Positions 39,268-49,532 of a stretch of DNA of 64,000 bases are shown piece by piece; position 1 is the stretch's first letter; the number at the start of each line of letters is the position of its first letter. This DNA is from Photobacterium sp. SKA34 (GTDB lineage Bacteria; Pseudomonadota; Gammaproteobacteria; Enterobacterales; Vibrionaceae). The notes beneath the pieces are model-generated. The model saw nothing but the letters and a program-made list of their open reading frames with translations, was not told the DNA's origin and did not search any database. The stretch lies in assembly GCF_000153325.1 (NCBI RefSeq), contig NZ_CH724143.1:526396-590395 (forward strand), read 5' to 3'. Position numbers and translations under genes: made by a program.

Positions 39268-39343
39268 TCATTTTGGGACTTATAAATTATTTTATGTATA
39301 ATCCCACCCTAATATAGATATTTTATAGTTTTATCGAGGGTTT

Positions 39344-41257
39344 ATGTCGTTCATAGATGCATTTTTCTCAATACCGCGCGTATATAAAAGACTTGTGAGC
39401 GTGTGTGTTGATCTATTGTTTGTACAAATTGCTTTTTGGGGGGCTTTTTGGACACGATTGGGTGACTTTGATGAACTCTATAAAGCTGAATACTGGTATC
39501 TTGTTGCTTTTCTTTCTGTAGTAACCATTTTTTGTTTTAGTCGAATTGGTTTTTATCGCGCAATTCTTCGATATCTAAGTATAAATGCTTTATTTACATT
39601 GATTACTGGTGCGTTAGTCTCGACTGTAGTCTTTGTGCTCACTTCTTATTTCTATAGTATTTGGTTACCAAGATCTGTTTCTGTAATTTATTTTGGCTAT
39701 CTTTTCGTACTCACTGGCGGAGCTAGAGTATCTATTCGCATGCTTTTTGCTCAGAGGAGTATGAAACGAAAACCAAATGTGATGATTTATGGTGCGGGCG
39801 TAGCAGGTCGTCAATTAGTAAATTTACTACGTCAAGGCGATGAGTTAAATCCAATCGCTTATATTGATGATAATAAGAAATTACAAAACTCCGTAATTCA
39901 AGGCTTAAATGTTTATCATCCATCAAAGTTAGCGCGTGTGGTTAATAAAGGTGATGTTAAACAAATCTTATTAGCTATTCCGAGTGCTAGCCGTTCCCAA
40001 CGCCGTGCGATTGTTGAGTCATTAGTTAATTTACCTGTAGAGGTGCTTTCTATACCGAATCTTGATTCTATTATTCATGATAATGTATCTCTTGATCAAT
40101 TAAGAGATGTCGCTATTGAAGATCTTTTAGGGCGTGAATCGGTTAAACCTCGCGAAGATTTAATGTCAGCGAATATAACTGATCAGGTTGTTATGGTTAC
40201 AGGTGCCGGTGGTTCTATTGGTTCAGAGCTATGTCGTCAGATTGTCAAGTGCAAGCCTAAGACATTATTATTATTTGAGCTTTCTGAGTTTGGTTTATAC
40301 AGTATTGACAAAGAGTTATCTGAGTATATTTCGAAACGCGGATTAGACGTGGAAATCGTACCTTTAATGGGTTCTGTTCAGCGTATCAACCGCTTAGAAA
40401 CAATAATGAAAACTTTCCATGTTGATACTGTTTATCATGCTGCTGCATATAAGCACGTCCCTATGGTGGAGTATAATGTTGTTGAGGGTGTTAGAAATAA
40501 CGTTTTTGGTACTTTTTACACAGCAAAAGCAGCAATTAATGCGGGCGTATCTTCTTTTGTTTTAATATCAACAGATAAAGCTGTACGTCCTACTAATGTA
40601 ATGGGTACAACAAAACGTATGGCAGAGCTTGGTCTTCAAGCATTAGCTTCTGAGGAAGCTAAGAAATCATTTGGCACACGTTTTTGTATGGTACGATTTG
40701 GTAATGTTCTCGGTTCTTCTGGTTCAGTTATTCCACTCTTTAAGCGTCAAATTAAAGAAGGGAGACCAATTACGATTACCCATCCTGATATTATTCGTTA
40801 CTTTATGACAATACCTGAAGCAGCTCAACTTGTTATTCAAGCTGGTGCTATGGGGAAAGGTGGTGATGTTTTCGTTCTGGATATGGGGGAGCCAGTTAAG
40901 ATTGTCGACTTAGCTGAGAATCTAGTGAAGTTATCTGGACTAGAATTGAAGACTGAAGATAATCCATTTGGTGATATTGAACTGAAATATACTGGGCTTC
41001 GACCTGGCGAGAAATTATTTGAAGAATTACTTATTGGGGATAATGTAGGCGAAACCAGTCATAGTCGAATCATGACGGCTAATGAGTGTTTCTTATCTTT
41101 AGATGAGTATCAGCATATTCTAGATTTACTGGATAAAGCTTGTCATGACTTTAAACATGAAGATATTCGTCAGATCTTGCTTGATGCTCCAACTGACTTT
41201 AAGCCAACAGATGGTATTGGTGATGTAGTCTGGAAACGAAAGCAACAGAATTGTTAA
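39344..41257 (+). CDS. wbpM: WbpM-type UDP-GlcNAc 4,6-dehydratase, membrane-bound
   Basis: A 637-residue enzyme with four N-terminal membrane segments (about residues 15-130), then a first Rossmann domain (YGAGVAGRQL) and the catalytic domain starting TGAGGSIGSEL near residue 285. The active site STDKAVRPTNVMGTTKR has Met in place of Tyr, a known hallmark of WbpM. It makes UDP-4-keto-6-deoxy-GlcNAc for QuiNAc or D-FucNAc. It is the last intact gene of the locus, after a hairpin, as wbpM is in Pseudomonas. Confidence 0.94.
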   Translation: MSFIDAFFSIPRVYKRLVSVCVDLLFVQIAFWGAFWTRLGDFDELYKAEYWYLVAFLSVVTIFCFSRIGFYRAILRYLSINALFTLITGALVSTVVFVLTSYFYSIWLPRSVSVIYFGYLFVLTGGARVSIRMLFAQRSMKRKPNVMIYGAGVAGRQLVNLLRQGDELNPIAYIDDNKKLQNSVIQGLNVYHPSKLARVVNKGDVKQILLAIPSASRSQRRAIVESLVNLPVEVLSIPNLDSIIHDNVSLDQLRDVAIEDLLGRESVKPREDLMSANITDQVVMVTGAGGSIGSELCRQIVKCKPKTLLLFELSEFGLYSIDKELSEYISKRGLDVEIVPLMGSVQRINRLETIMKTFHVDTVYHAAAYKHVPMVEYNVVEGVRNNVFGTFYTAKAAINAGVSSFVLISTDKAVRPTNVMGTTKRMAELGLQALASEEAKKSFGTRFCMVRFGNVLGSSGSVIPLFKRQIKEGRPITITHPDIIRYFMTIPEAAQLVIQAGAMGKGGDVFVLDMGEPVKIVDLAENLVKLSGLELKTEDNPFGDIELKYTGLRPGEKLFEELLIGDNVGETSHSRIMTANECFLSLDEYQHILDLLDKACHDFKHEDIRQILLDAPTDFKPTDGIGDVVWKRKQQNC

Positions 41258-41340
41258 CTTTTGACATCTTCATTTATATGTTCAGTTCTGTCACTATTGA
41301 ATAGAAAGGCAGAAGTATAATTATATAATCTAGCCTAAAT

Positions 41341-41384
41341 AAAACAGCCTGATATTATTTAATGATATCAGGCTGTTTTGTTTT
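41341..41384 (+). terminator. Strong rho-independent terminator of the polysaccharide locus
   Basis: Fifteen-base perfect arms (AAAACAGCCTGATAT and its complement), a 9-base loop and a T-rich tail, 83 bases after the wbpM-type stop. Confidence 0.9.
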
Positions 41385-41565
41385 GGGCGTAAACTCGGTT
41401 TAATTACGCTATCCGATTCCGTTATGGTGATCAGCGTTAAACACATAAAGGGCATATGTGTCTAAGTAATTGTGAGATATGAAGTGTAAGCGCTCAATCA
41501 GGCTTTATCGGCTTGGAAGTTTCAGGAATAAGATTAGTACGATTCGTAAGATTAAGTGGATTATG

Positions 41566-41901
41566 ATTGATAGTAATGGGCAGCAAGTCCGAGACGGGTT
41601 GCAAGTAGACGATCACGCAAAAACTGGCGAGACTTATAATATTGGTGGTAACAATGAACAAACAAATATTGCTGTTGTTCATGCTATTTGCGATGTATTG
41701 GAGAGCTTAGTGCCTAATAAATCGCAAGGGGTTAAGACATACCGTGATTTGATCACTTATGTAGATGATCGCCCAGGTCATGATAAACGTTATGCGATTG
41801 ATTCCGCGAAAATTGAGCAAGAACTTGGGTGGAAGCCGCAAGAGAGTTTTGAGTTTGGTTTAAGAAAAACGGTTGAGTGGTACTTAGCCAACCCATCGTG
41901 A
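41566..41901 (+). pseudogene. C-terminal fragment of a second rmlB-like gene
   Basis: From about 41575 the reading frame matches the last third of dTDP-glucose 4,6-dehydratase: NGQQVRD, then [37 protein letters not shown] and RKTVEWYL. About ten residues are missing between DDHAK and TGETY compared with the intact rmlB at 24640, and WLYVEDH is altered to GLQVDDH. The catalytic N-terminal two thirds are absent. The open frame reaches an ATG at 41479 whose peptide has no homology. It differs at many bases from the intact rmlB, so it is an old relic, not a recent copy. Confidence 0.85.
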
Positions 41902-42116
41902 TGCTTAATAATAGCTACGAATTAATTTGTGAGAAGCTAGATTACTATTTGTTCTTCCTTGTATTTTTAACTGAATCTAACCTGAAATATGTGTTTTTTT
42001 ATAAGAGTCAAATTCATAATAAATATGCTTTGTGAGTATAATCACAATTCGATGTAATGTGAATTGTTAGCATTTCATCATCTTATTTCTCATTAGAGCG
42101 TTTTTCAGAAATTGCT

Positions 42117-43307
42117 ATGACAAATACAAACCGCAACCTTCTGACATGGCTCAGTTTTTTATCTTATGCGCTAACTGGCTCACTGATTATTGTCACAGGT
42201 ATTGTGATGGGCGATATTGCCAAGTACTTCGACTTACCAATATCAAGCATGAGTAATACCTTCACTTTCTTAAACACAGGTATTTTGATCTCTATTTTCC
42301 TCAATGTGTGGTTGATGGAAATTGTACCTTTGAAACGCCAGCTTATCTTTGGCTTTTGTCTCATGGTATTGGCGATTTTAGGGCTAATGTTTGGGCATAA
42401 CTTGGCGATTTTCACTGGCTGCATGTTTGTATTAGGTGTGGTGAGTGGTATCACCATGTCGATTGGTACCTACTTAATCACCCATATCTATGAAGGTAAG
42501 CAACGCGGTTCTCGTCTTCTGTTTACCGACTCTTTTTTTAGTATGGCAGGGATGATTTTCCCAGTGATTTCAGCGGCAGTGTTAGCGCATCATCTTGAAT
42601 GGTACTGGGTGTATGTCGCTATCGGCGGTATCTATTTAGCGATTTTTGTTTTGACGTTAATGGCTAAATTCCCTGTACTGGGTAAAAAAGACGAAGAAGA
42701 ATTTGAAGTTATCCCTGAAAAAGAGAAATGGGGCTTAGGCGTTGTGTTCTTGGCGATTGCGGCCCTATGCTACATTCTTGGTCAACTAGGCTTTGTTTCT
42801 TGGATCCCTGAATACGCGATAAAACAGCTTGGTATGTCAATCACCGATGCAGGTCACTTAGTCAGTTACTTCTGGGGCGCATACATGGTTGGTATGTGGA
42901 TCTTCAGCGCTATTTTGGAAAAGTTCGACTTGCAGCGACTTGTGATGGCGTTATCGGCATTAGCGACGGTATTAATGTATTTGTTTAATAAAGATACTGA
43001 TGCGAAAACATTACTGTATGTGATCTCTATTCTTGGCTTCTTTAGTAGTGCTATTTACACCTCTATTATTACGCTAGGCTCACAGCAGACTAAGGCATCA
43101 TCACCGAAGTTAGTGAACTTCATTTTGCTTTGCGGCACAATAGGCACTATGTTGACATTTGTGGTAACCAGCCCAATCGTGAAGAGCATTGGTACGCATG
43201 CGGCATTAGTTACCGCGAACGGTTTGTATGCGGTTGTTTTCTTGATGTGTTTCTTAGTCGGGTTTGTCACTAAACACCGTATCTATGGTCACACTGACGC
43301 GGTATAA
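42117..43307 (+). CDS. tsgA: MFS transporter TsgA
   Basis: The 396-residue protein has 12 membrane segments and matches E. coli/Salmonella TsgA nearly throughout: [54 protein letters not shown] and [16 protein letters not shown]. TsgA belongs to the major facilitator superfamily; the substrate is unknown, though it was named for tellurite-induced expression. It is the first intact non-polysaccharide gene to the right of the locus and is monocistronic by the following terminator. Confidence 0.93.
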   Translation: MTNTNRNLLTWLSFLSYALTGSLIIVTGIVMGDIAKYFDLPISSMSNTFTFLNTGILISIFLNVWLMEIVPLKRQLIFGFCLMVLAILGLMFGHNLAIFTGCMFVLGVVSGITMSIGTYLITHIYEGKQRGSRLLFTDSFFSMAGMIFPVISAAVLAHHLEWYWVYVAIGGIYLAIFVLTLMAKFPVLGKKDEEEFEVIPEKEKWGLGVVFLAIAALCYILGQLGFVSWIPEYAIKQLGMSITDAGHLVSYFWGAYMVGMWIFSAILEKFDLQRLVMALSALATVLMYLFNKDTDAKTLLYVISILGFFSSAIYTSIITLGSQQTKASSPKLVNFILLCGTIGTMLTFVVTSPIVKSIGTHAALVTANGLYAVVFLMCFLVGFVTKHRIYGHTDAV

Positions 43308-43324
43308 AACCTAAGATTCAAATT

Positions 43325-43360
43325 AAAGCCACCGCATATCAAAGTGCGGTGGCTTTTTTA
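43325..43360. terminator. Terminator between tsgA and the convergent permease gene
   Basis: Twelve-base perfect arms (AAAGCCACCGCA and its complement), an 8-base loop and a T-run follow tsgA by 17 bases. With A residues on the other side it can also serve the convergent minus-strand gene ending at 43368. Confidence 0.9.
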
Positions 43361-43367
43361 TTTTAAG

Positions 43368-44669
43368 CTATACCAAATTATATAGAATCGCAGAGATAGC
43401 AATTAAACCAATAATAGTAATGAAAATATTACTTATCTTTCCACGATATTTCTTCATTGATTCAACATTTTTAATCGCATACATCGGCAGAATAAATAAA
43501 ATCAGGGCGATCACAGGGCCTGAAAAGGTTTCCATAATACCCAGCACACTTGGATTTTTTACTGCGGCATACCAAACAGAGAAAAATAAAATACCAATGG
43601 TGAGTTTATTAACCACGTTAGGTTTTAGGTTGGTGTGCTTGGCAATGATCCCGTCTAAACTTTCTCGTCCACCAAGGAAGTGACCAAAGAACGATGAGAT
43701 GATCGCAATACAAGCAATGAAGGGACCAAATGACGCAATCAAGCCGCTTCCTGTTACATTTGCAAGGTAAGATAAAATAGAAATATTTTGTGCCTTAGCT
43801 TCGGCTAACTGAGCAGGAGTTAAGCTTAGCGCACAAGAGAAAACAAAAAACAATACAAAGGTGATTAACATCATCGATGTGTGTTTTAAGATAAAGTCGA
43901 CACGCTTACCAGCCTGATCTCCGTAATGTCTTTTCTGGGCAACAGAAAAACTGGAAATAGCTGCTGTGTGGCTGAAGGCAAAAATAGTGGTAGGAATAGC
44001 GAGCCATAGGGTTTGAGTAAATGTTTTTGCATCTGGTATTTCAGCAAAGTTTGGCATTTGCCAGTTAGGGATCATGTAAAGCGAGATCCCAAATAAGATG
44101 AATACTAATGGATAAACAATTACTTCAAAGGCACGTAATACGGTTTTCTCACCTGCCGTCATAATACCAATCATTGCAGCAACCAGTACACCCGACAAAA
44201 TAATGCGTGGTGGCGCTGCCATCCCCATTTGATTGACTATATAACTTTCAACTGTATTGGTTAATCCCACCCCATAAATCATTAAAATCGGAAAAATAGA
44301 TAAGAAGTAGAGTAGTGAAATCAGAAACCCGAAGCGATGACCAAAGTGCTCTTCAACAACATCGGTGAATTCTGCTTTCGGGTTATTTGATGACAAAATA
44401 AATCGTGCCAAACCACGGTGGGCTAAAAATGTCATTGGGCCAGCTAATAGAGCCATGGTGATCAAAGGCCATAAACCGCTGACACCGATATTAATGGGTA
44501 GGAATAAGATCCCTGCGCCAACGGCTGTGCCAAATAGGCTTATGATCCAGGTTTTATCGTGTTTGTTGAGGGTAAGTTTTTGTTCTATGTTATTGGAAAC
44601 TTCAATGTTATTGGAAAACGACATGTGACTGACCTTATTGGTTAATGTATTTGTTATAGGTTTTTTCAT
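43368..44669 (-). CDS. HAAAP-family amino-acid permease (serine/threonine transporter type)
   Basis: A 433-residue inner-membrane protein with about 11 segments. WIISLFGTAVGAGILFLPI is the first helix signature of hydroxy/aromatic amino-acid permeases, and PKAEFTDVVEEHFG and SFFGHFLGGRES are SdaC-like. It probably imports serine or threonine with protons or sodium; the exact substrate is not shown. An internal ATG (44624) gives the alternative start MSFSNN. It lies downstream of ald on the same strand but after ald's terminator. Confidence 0.85.
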   Translation of the reverse strand: MKKPITNTLTNKVSHMSFSNNIEVSNNIEQKLTLNKHDKTWIISLFGTAVGAGILFLPINIGVSGLWPLITMALLAGPMTFLAHRGLARFILSSNNPKAEFTDVVEEHFGHRFGFLISLLYFLSIFPILMIYGVGLTNTVESYIVNQMGMAAPPRIILSGVLVAAMIGIMTAGEKTVLRAFEVIVYPLVFILFGISLYMIPNWQMPNFAEIPDAKTFTQTLWLAIPTTIFAFSHTAAISSFSVAQKRHYGDQAGKRVDFILKHTSMMLITFVLFFVFSCALSLTPAQLAEAKAQNISILSYLANVTGSGLIASFGPFIACIAIISSFFGHFLGGRESLDGIIAKHTNLKPNVVNKLTIGILFFSVWYAAVKNPSVLGIMETFSGPVIALILFILPMYAIKNVESMKKYRGKISNIFITIIGLIAISAILYNLV

Positions 44670-44835
44670 ATCGGATACAATGCTAACAAATTGATAACCA
44701 TTGCAATATTCCCATTAAGAATACTTGCTACTTAGATCGCATTAAACTGTTTATTAATCTATTTTTTTTGAAGTTTTATTTTGATTTGTTTATTTATAAT
44801 GGTGGTTTATTTTGAGTGAGTGGGTTTTGCGGGGG

Positions 44836-44880
44836 AGTAAAAACTCCTGCTGGAGAAATGAATTAGATAACCAGCAGGAG
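44836..44880 (-). terminator. Terminator of ald
   Basis: Ten-base arms (CTCCTGCTGG and CCAGCAGGAG, 44844-44853 with 44871-44880) around a 17-base loop, followed on the minus strand by five T residues, lie 24 bases after the ald stop. Confidence 0.8.
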
Positions 44881-44903
44881 GAAAGCGGGGGGAATGTTAT
44901 GAA

Positions 44904-46019
44904 TTATGCGATAGCAGAGTCTGCATCAACGTAAGGTAAATCCAGTGATGCTGCTACGCTTTCACAAGTGATTTGTCCACGGTAAACATTTAGACCATTT
45001 AATAGATGCTTATCGTCTTGTAACGCTTTTTTGTAGCCTTTATTGGCAAGGTTAACAATGTAAGGCAGTGTTACATTGTTAAGTGCCACTGCTGATGTAC
45101 GAGCAACTGCCCCCGGCATGTTTGCAACGCAGTAGTGAACCACATCATCAACAATGTAAGTAGGCTCGCTGTGAGTTGTAGCATGAGATGTTTCTACACA
45201 GCCACCTTGGTCGATAGCAACATCAACAATTGCAGCGCCTGGCTTCATTTTCTTGATCATCTCAGCAGTAACCAGTTTCGGAGCCGCAGCACCGACGACG
45301 AGAACGCCACCGATAACAAGATCTGCTTCAAGCACATGTTTTTCAATTGAATCATTGGTTGAGTAAACCGTTTTCAGTTGACCATTGAACTGTGCATCTA
45401 GTTGGCGCAGTACATCGATATTACGGTCAATAACAGTAACATCAGCTTGTAGACCTAATGCCATTTGTGCTGCATTTGCGCCTACAACACCACCACCAAT
45501 AATGACAACTTTTGCTGGCTCAACACCCGGTACGCCGCCAAGTAACATGCCACAGCCGCCACGAGATTTTTCTAGTGCGAATGCGCCAGCTTGGATTGAC
45601 ATGCGACCAGCCACTTCTGACATTGGTGCAAGTAGTGGTAAACGACCGTTTTTATCTGTTACGGTTTCGTAAGCAATACATACGGCTTTGCTATTAATTA
45701 GATCATGCGTTTGCTCTGGATCCGGGGCTAGGTGTAGGTAAGTAAATAGAATTTGCCCTTCGCGAAGCATGGCACGCTCAACAGCTTGAGGCTCTTTTAC
45801 TTTAACAATCATTTCTGCTTCTGCAAAAACGTCAGATGCTGTTGCTAGGATTTGTGCGCCTGCATCAATATAGTCTTGATCGCTAAAACCAATACCTGTA
45901 CCTGCGTTGGTTTCGACATAAACACGATGACCATGAGAGACCACTTCTTTAACTGACGCTGGGACCATACCTACGCGGTATTCATGTGTTTTGATTTCTT
46001 TAGGGATACCAATGATCAT
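44904..46019 (-). CDS. ald: Alanine dehydrogenase
   Basis: The 371-residue enzyme oxidises L-alanine to pyruvate and ammonia with NAD+. Substrate residues Arg15, Lys75 (VKVKEP) and His96 (YLHLAPD) lie where the family has them, and the NAD fold starts [14 protein letters not shown]. The length is exact for the family. It stands alone between the permease and the nuo operon. Control by an Lrp-type activator is common for ald but no site was identified in the long upstream region. Confidence 0.96.
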   Translation of the reverse strand: MIIGIPKEIKTHEYRVGMVPASVKEVVSHGHRVYVETNAGTGIGFSDQDYIDAGAQILATASDVFAEAEMIVKVKEPQAVERAMLREGQILFTYLHLAPDPEQTHDLINSKAVCIAYETVTDKNGRLPLLAPMSEVAGRMSIQAGAFALEKSRGGCGMLLGGVPGVEPAKVVIIGGGVVGANAAQMALGLQADVTVIDRNIDVLRQLDAQFNGQLKTVYSTNDSIEKHVLEADLVIGGVLVVGAAAPKLVTAEMIKKMKPGAAIVDVAIDQGGCVETSHATTHSEPTYIVDDVVHYCVANMPGAVARTSAVALNNVTLPYIVNLANKGYKKALQDDKHLLNGLNVYRGQITCESVAASLDLPYVDADSAIA

Positions 46020-46582
46020 AATTTAAGCCTTAATATCTGTTGTTTTGTTTATTACTTGTTATTGGAATGATTAATAGGTTAAACAATATCATTTGAAATG
46101 TGTCACTCTTTTTTAACTAATATCCAACAAAAGAAACCAGTTTTTTGTTTTTTTCTGGTGTTAAAAACCAAATTAGATCTATGTCACAGTTGAAAGTTTT
46201 ACATTTTTGGTTGTTTATTGGTTCTAATGACTGGTTTTTATTTAATATTGCAGTGTTTAGGTCTTTTATTGATTTAACTTTTAGTTTTTATGACTTATTG
46301 TAGTTCTGTTTTTTGTGTTTTTGATGTCATTTGTTACTTTTAAAGAAAATGTCGTTTTTTAATGTTAAAAAATAACGTTAATTAGTTTTATATTCTGATT
46401 GGGTAGGTGAGGATTTAATTTTTTGTTGATATAACAGAGGATTGTACTTTTAGGGATGAGCTTTTTCGCAGGTTTTTTCGTGAAGAATAGGGCAAAATTA
46501 AATGAGTGAAGGTGAAGGTTGAAAGAAATAAAGAGAAGGCAATAAAGAACCTCGCTGCTTGTACAGCGAGGTTGCTCATTTG
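46020..46582. other. Long AT-rich gap upstream of ald
   Basis: The 563 bases between nuoN and ald hold the ald promoter and the nuo terminator (46548-46573). There is no gene. The stretch is rich in T-runs and I see no clear operator. Confidence 0.5.
46548..46573 (-). terminator. Terminator of the nuo operon
   Basis: Perfect 10-base arms (AACCTCGCTG and CAGCGAGGTT) with a 6-base loop lie ten bases after the nuoN stop; the minus-strand tail is T-rich. Confidence 0.85.
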
Positions 46583-48025
46583 TTAAAACATATAAGTAAG
46601 AGCTGCTTGAGCAAAGATGCCCAATGCGATAGTGGCAAAAGCACTGACACTGATCACTGCAGTTGAACCAAACTCTACGCTTTCAACATCCGTAGATTGG
46701 CTGTGGTGGTGATATTCCTCTTTAGCGAAAAAGGCCAGTAGGATACGAAGGTAGTAAAATACAGATACTGCAGAAGCTAATGCTGCCAGTACAACCATGC
46801 CTAAATATCCGTTGCCAAGTACACTCGAGAACAAGAAGAACTTGGCAAAAAAGCCAGCAGTAGGGGGGACGCCCGCCAATGAAAGCACAGCAATCGCCAT
46901 CGCAACACCGGCGAGTGGGTAACGTCGACCTAAACCGCGGTAACCTTTTAATTCACCCGTTGGGTTATGTTTGTTTAGCATTGCAATCACAGCAAACGCG
47001 ACCAGATTCATCACGGCATAACTCAGCCCATAATAAGCGGTAGCATGAACCGCTTCTGATAATGAGGCGCTACTGTTCGGGATCACACTAGTTAGTGCCA
47101 TGAGTGCGTAGCCGAAGTGGGCAACGGATGAATAAGCCAGAATACGTTTAATATTGGTTTGGCGGAAAGCCAACAGGTTACCAAACACAATGCTAAATAA
47201 TACAAAGCCCCAAAGCACAAACGAGATTTGATCCCAAATTGGTTCAATCTGAATCACGAAGTGAATAACAAATGTCAGCATTGCAATTTTGGCGATACTA
47301 CCAATAAATGCCATCACAGGCGCAGGTGAGGCTTGAAGAGTATCAGCCAGCCAGCTATGAAATGGCGCTAAAGCCAGTTCAAAGCATATGCCTACAAATA
47401 GCATCATAAAGCCGATCAATGCGACCATCGGCATCGCGTTAGCACTGGTGAGCGCTTTTGGTATTTCACTAATAACGATGGTGCCCGCACCAAAATAGAT
47501 CAGTGCAATACCAAACATAAAGAATGCTGCAGCAACAGTGGCTGTAACAGCATATTTTAGCCCCCCTTCGATAGCTCCTTTACGTTGAGGGTTCCATGCG
47601 ATTAGCGCAAACATTGGAATGGCAATGGTTTCCATTCCTAGGAATGCAGCTAACAAGTTACTTGCTGAGGCCAAGATAAATGTACCGAGTACAGCTATCA
47701 GGATCAGGGCGTAAAACTCTTCTGCAACATGCTTGTTGAGGGCGGGGTAGTTTTTAGCCAGTAATATGGTTGCCAATCCACCTGCTGCGAATAATTCAAA
47801 AGCAACGAGTGTGAAGTGATCAATAACCACAAAGTTTTCAATATTTGCACGGTGTCCGAATAAAGAAACCACTGACAACATGGTCGCTAATAGCACCACA
47901 ATAGATCCCATATAAGGGAGTTGTTGGTTGTTCTTACCCGGCAGAACACCTAATAGTAGGACACCTAAAGCACCTAGTCCTAGGATGGCAAAGGGTATTG
48001 CACTAATTAACTCATGAGATGACAT
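46583..48025 (-). CDS. nuoN: NADH-quinone oxidoreductase subunit N
   Basis: One of three antiporter-like proton-pumping subunits in the membrane arm of complex I; 480 residues with 14 expected membrane helices. The family segment LAPFHSWLADTLQASPAPVMAF with conserved lysines follows. The ATG at 48025 is chosen because AAGGGG lies six bases ahead; it overlaps the end of nuoM by 14 bases. Last gene of the operon. Confidence 0.95.
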   Translation of the reverse strand: MSSHELISAIPFAILGLGALGVLLLGVLPGKNNQQLPYMGSIVVLLATMLSVVSLFGHRANIENFVVIDHFTLVAFELFAAGGLATILLAKNYPALNKHVAEEFYALILIAVLGTFILASASNLLAAFLGMETIAIPMFALIAWNPQRKGAIEGGLKYAVTATVAAAFFMFGIALIYFGAGTIVISEIPKALTSANAMPMVALIGFMMLFVGICFELALAPFHSWLADTLQASPAPVMAFIGSIAKIAMLTFVIHFVIQIEPIWDQISFVLWGFVLFSIVFGNLLAFRQTNIKRILAYSSVAHFGYALMALTSVIPNSSASLSEAVHATAYYGLSYAVMNLVAFAVIAMLNKHNPTGELKGYRGLGRRYPLAGVAMAIAVLSLAGVPPTAGFFAKFFLFSSVLGNGYLGMVVLAALASAVSVFYYLRILLAFFAKEEYHHHSQSTDVESVEFGSTAVISVSAFATIALGIFAQAALTYMF

Positions 48026-49514
48026 TGATAACCCCTTCAATCAATGAATATGAACCCGAATGAATGGATGCCAGTGTTTTGGTTGATGACATCATAAGTT
48101 GCAGTAAATAGTTCGGCTCTAAGCCAACCCAGAACAACCCAATTACAATGATGGATGCTGTTAGCTTTTCTCGTGCTGTCAGATCAATCAATTTACGTTG
48201 TTCATTGTCGTCAGAGATTGGCCCTAAGAATGCCAGTCCATAGGCTCTTAAAAAGTAAACCACACCTAACACTATCGAGAATGCAGCCAAACTTGTCCAA
48301 AGAGGTGAGACAGAGAAACTACCTGCGAGTAGTAAGATCTCACCTGCAAAGTTACCTAATCCTGGAATGCCCACACTTGCTGCAACAATGAATAGTAGGA
48401 AGACGCCAATACCCGGGAGGACTTTATATAAGCCGCCCATCTCATCAAACTTACCGCTAAACCCGCGAGCTTGAAGCATACGTACAACAGCAAACAAACC
48501 TGCCACTGAAAGGCCGTGGGCAATTAATTGGATCACTGCACCATTCAATGCTTGTAGTTGCCATGCAAAAATCGCCAAGACCACTAAGTTCATATGGCTG
48601 ATACTTGAGTAAGCAATCACATTACGGAGATCTTTTTGACGGAAAGCGAGTAGGGCGGCGTATAAGCTACCTATTGCACCCAGTGCCATACCGATATACA
48701 TCATTTGATGCATGGCTTCAGGGAAGATAGCTAAACAGAAACGCAAGATACCGTATGCGCCGACGTTAGCCATAACACCTGATAGCAGTAGTGATACCGC
48801 AGGTGCTCCTTCGCGGTAGGTGTCAGGCGCCCAAAAGTGAAATGGGAAACCTGGGATCTTAATTAAGAAGGCAATTAAGAACCCACATACAACTGGAATA
48901 GCCAGTTCGCCCATGATTGGATGGGAGGCTAAGTAGAAGTAATCAAATGTCCATACACCTGTATTGTTACCATTTATGATGTAAAGGGCTACAAGCGATA
49001 CAAGCATTAATAAAGAACCTGTGATGGTCACAAGAACAAATTTTAATGCTGCTTGCTTGGTGCCTTTACCGCCCCAGAAACTCAACATGAAATAAATTGG
49101 AATTAACATGAGTTCCCAAAATACGTAGAAGAGCATGAGATCAAGAGCAAGAAATGCCCCCATAATGCCACTGAGTGTTAATAGCATTAGTGGGCCAAAA
49201 GCCTGCCAACGATTCACTTGGTGCCAAGCAACAAGCATTGCAACGATGAACAAGGTACAGGTTAAACCAATCAGGCTTAAGCTGATCCCATCCATGCTGA
49301 CTAAATATTTAATGCCAAAATCAGGGATCCAGTTGAGGCTTTCTGTCATGGAAAAACCATGAACTTGATGAGTGATAAATATCCAAGCCACTAACATTGA
49401 CTCAATAACGAGTGTGGTTAATGTCATGGATCGGGCAATAAATGGTAGCTTACGGCAACTTGAGCCGATAAGTAGTGCAGCTACCATGGGTAAGAAAATC
49501 AATAAACTAAGCAT
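48012..49514 (-). CDS. nuoM: NADH-quinone oxidoreductase subunit M
   Basis: A 500-residue antiporter-like membrane subunit that pumps protons in complex I. It has the conserved glutamate region FWELMLIPIYFM and the motif FPFHFWAPDTYREGAPAVSLLLSG with the pumping lysine area. About 14 helices. It starts 18 bases after the nuoL stop and overlaps nuoN. Confidence 0.96.
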   Translation of the reverse strand: MLSLLIFLPMVAALLIGSSCRKLPFIARSMTLTTLVIESMLVAWIFITHQVHGFSMTESLNWIPDFGIKYLVSMDGISLSLIGLTCTLFIVAMLVAWHQVNRWQAFGPLMLLTLSGIMGAFLALDLMLFYVFWELMLIPIYFMLSFWGGKGTKQAALKFVLVTITGSLLMLVSLVALYIINGNNTGVWTFDYFYLASHPIMGELAIPVVCGFLIAFLIKIPGFPFHFWAPDTYREGAPAVSLLLSGVMANVGAYGILRFCLAIFPEAMHQMMYIGMALGAIGSLYAALLAFRQKDLRNVIAYSSISHMNLVVLAIFAWQLQALNGAVIQLIAHGLSVAGLFAVVRMLQARGFSGKFDEMGGLYKVLPGIGVFLLFIVAASVGIPGLGNFAGEILLLAGSFSVSPLWTSLAAFSIVLGVVYFLRAYGLAFLGPISDDNEQRKLIDLTAREKLTASIIVIGLFWVGLEPNYLLQLMMSSTKTLASIHSGSYSLIEGVINVIS

Positions 49515-49532
49515 ATATCAAACCTAAATAGC

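Noticed and set aside
41479..41565. New gene at the start of the rmlB fragment
   Set aside because: The first 29 codons show no recognisable features and just happen to be open upstream of the fragment.
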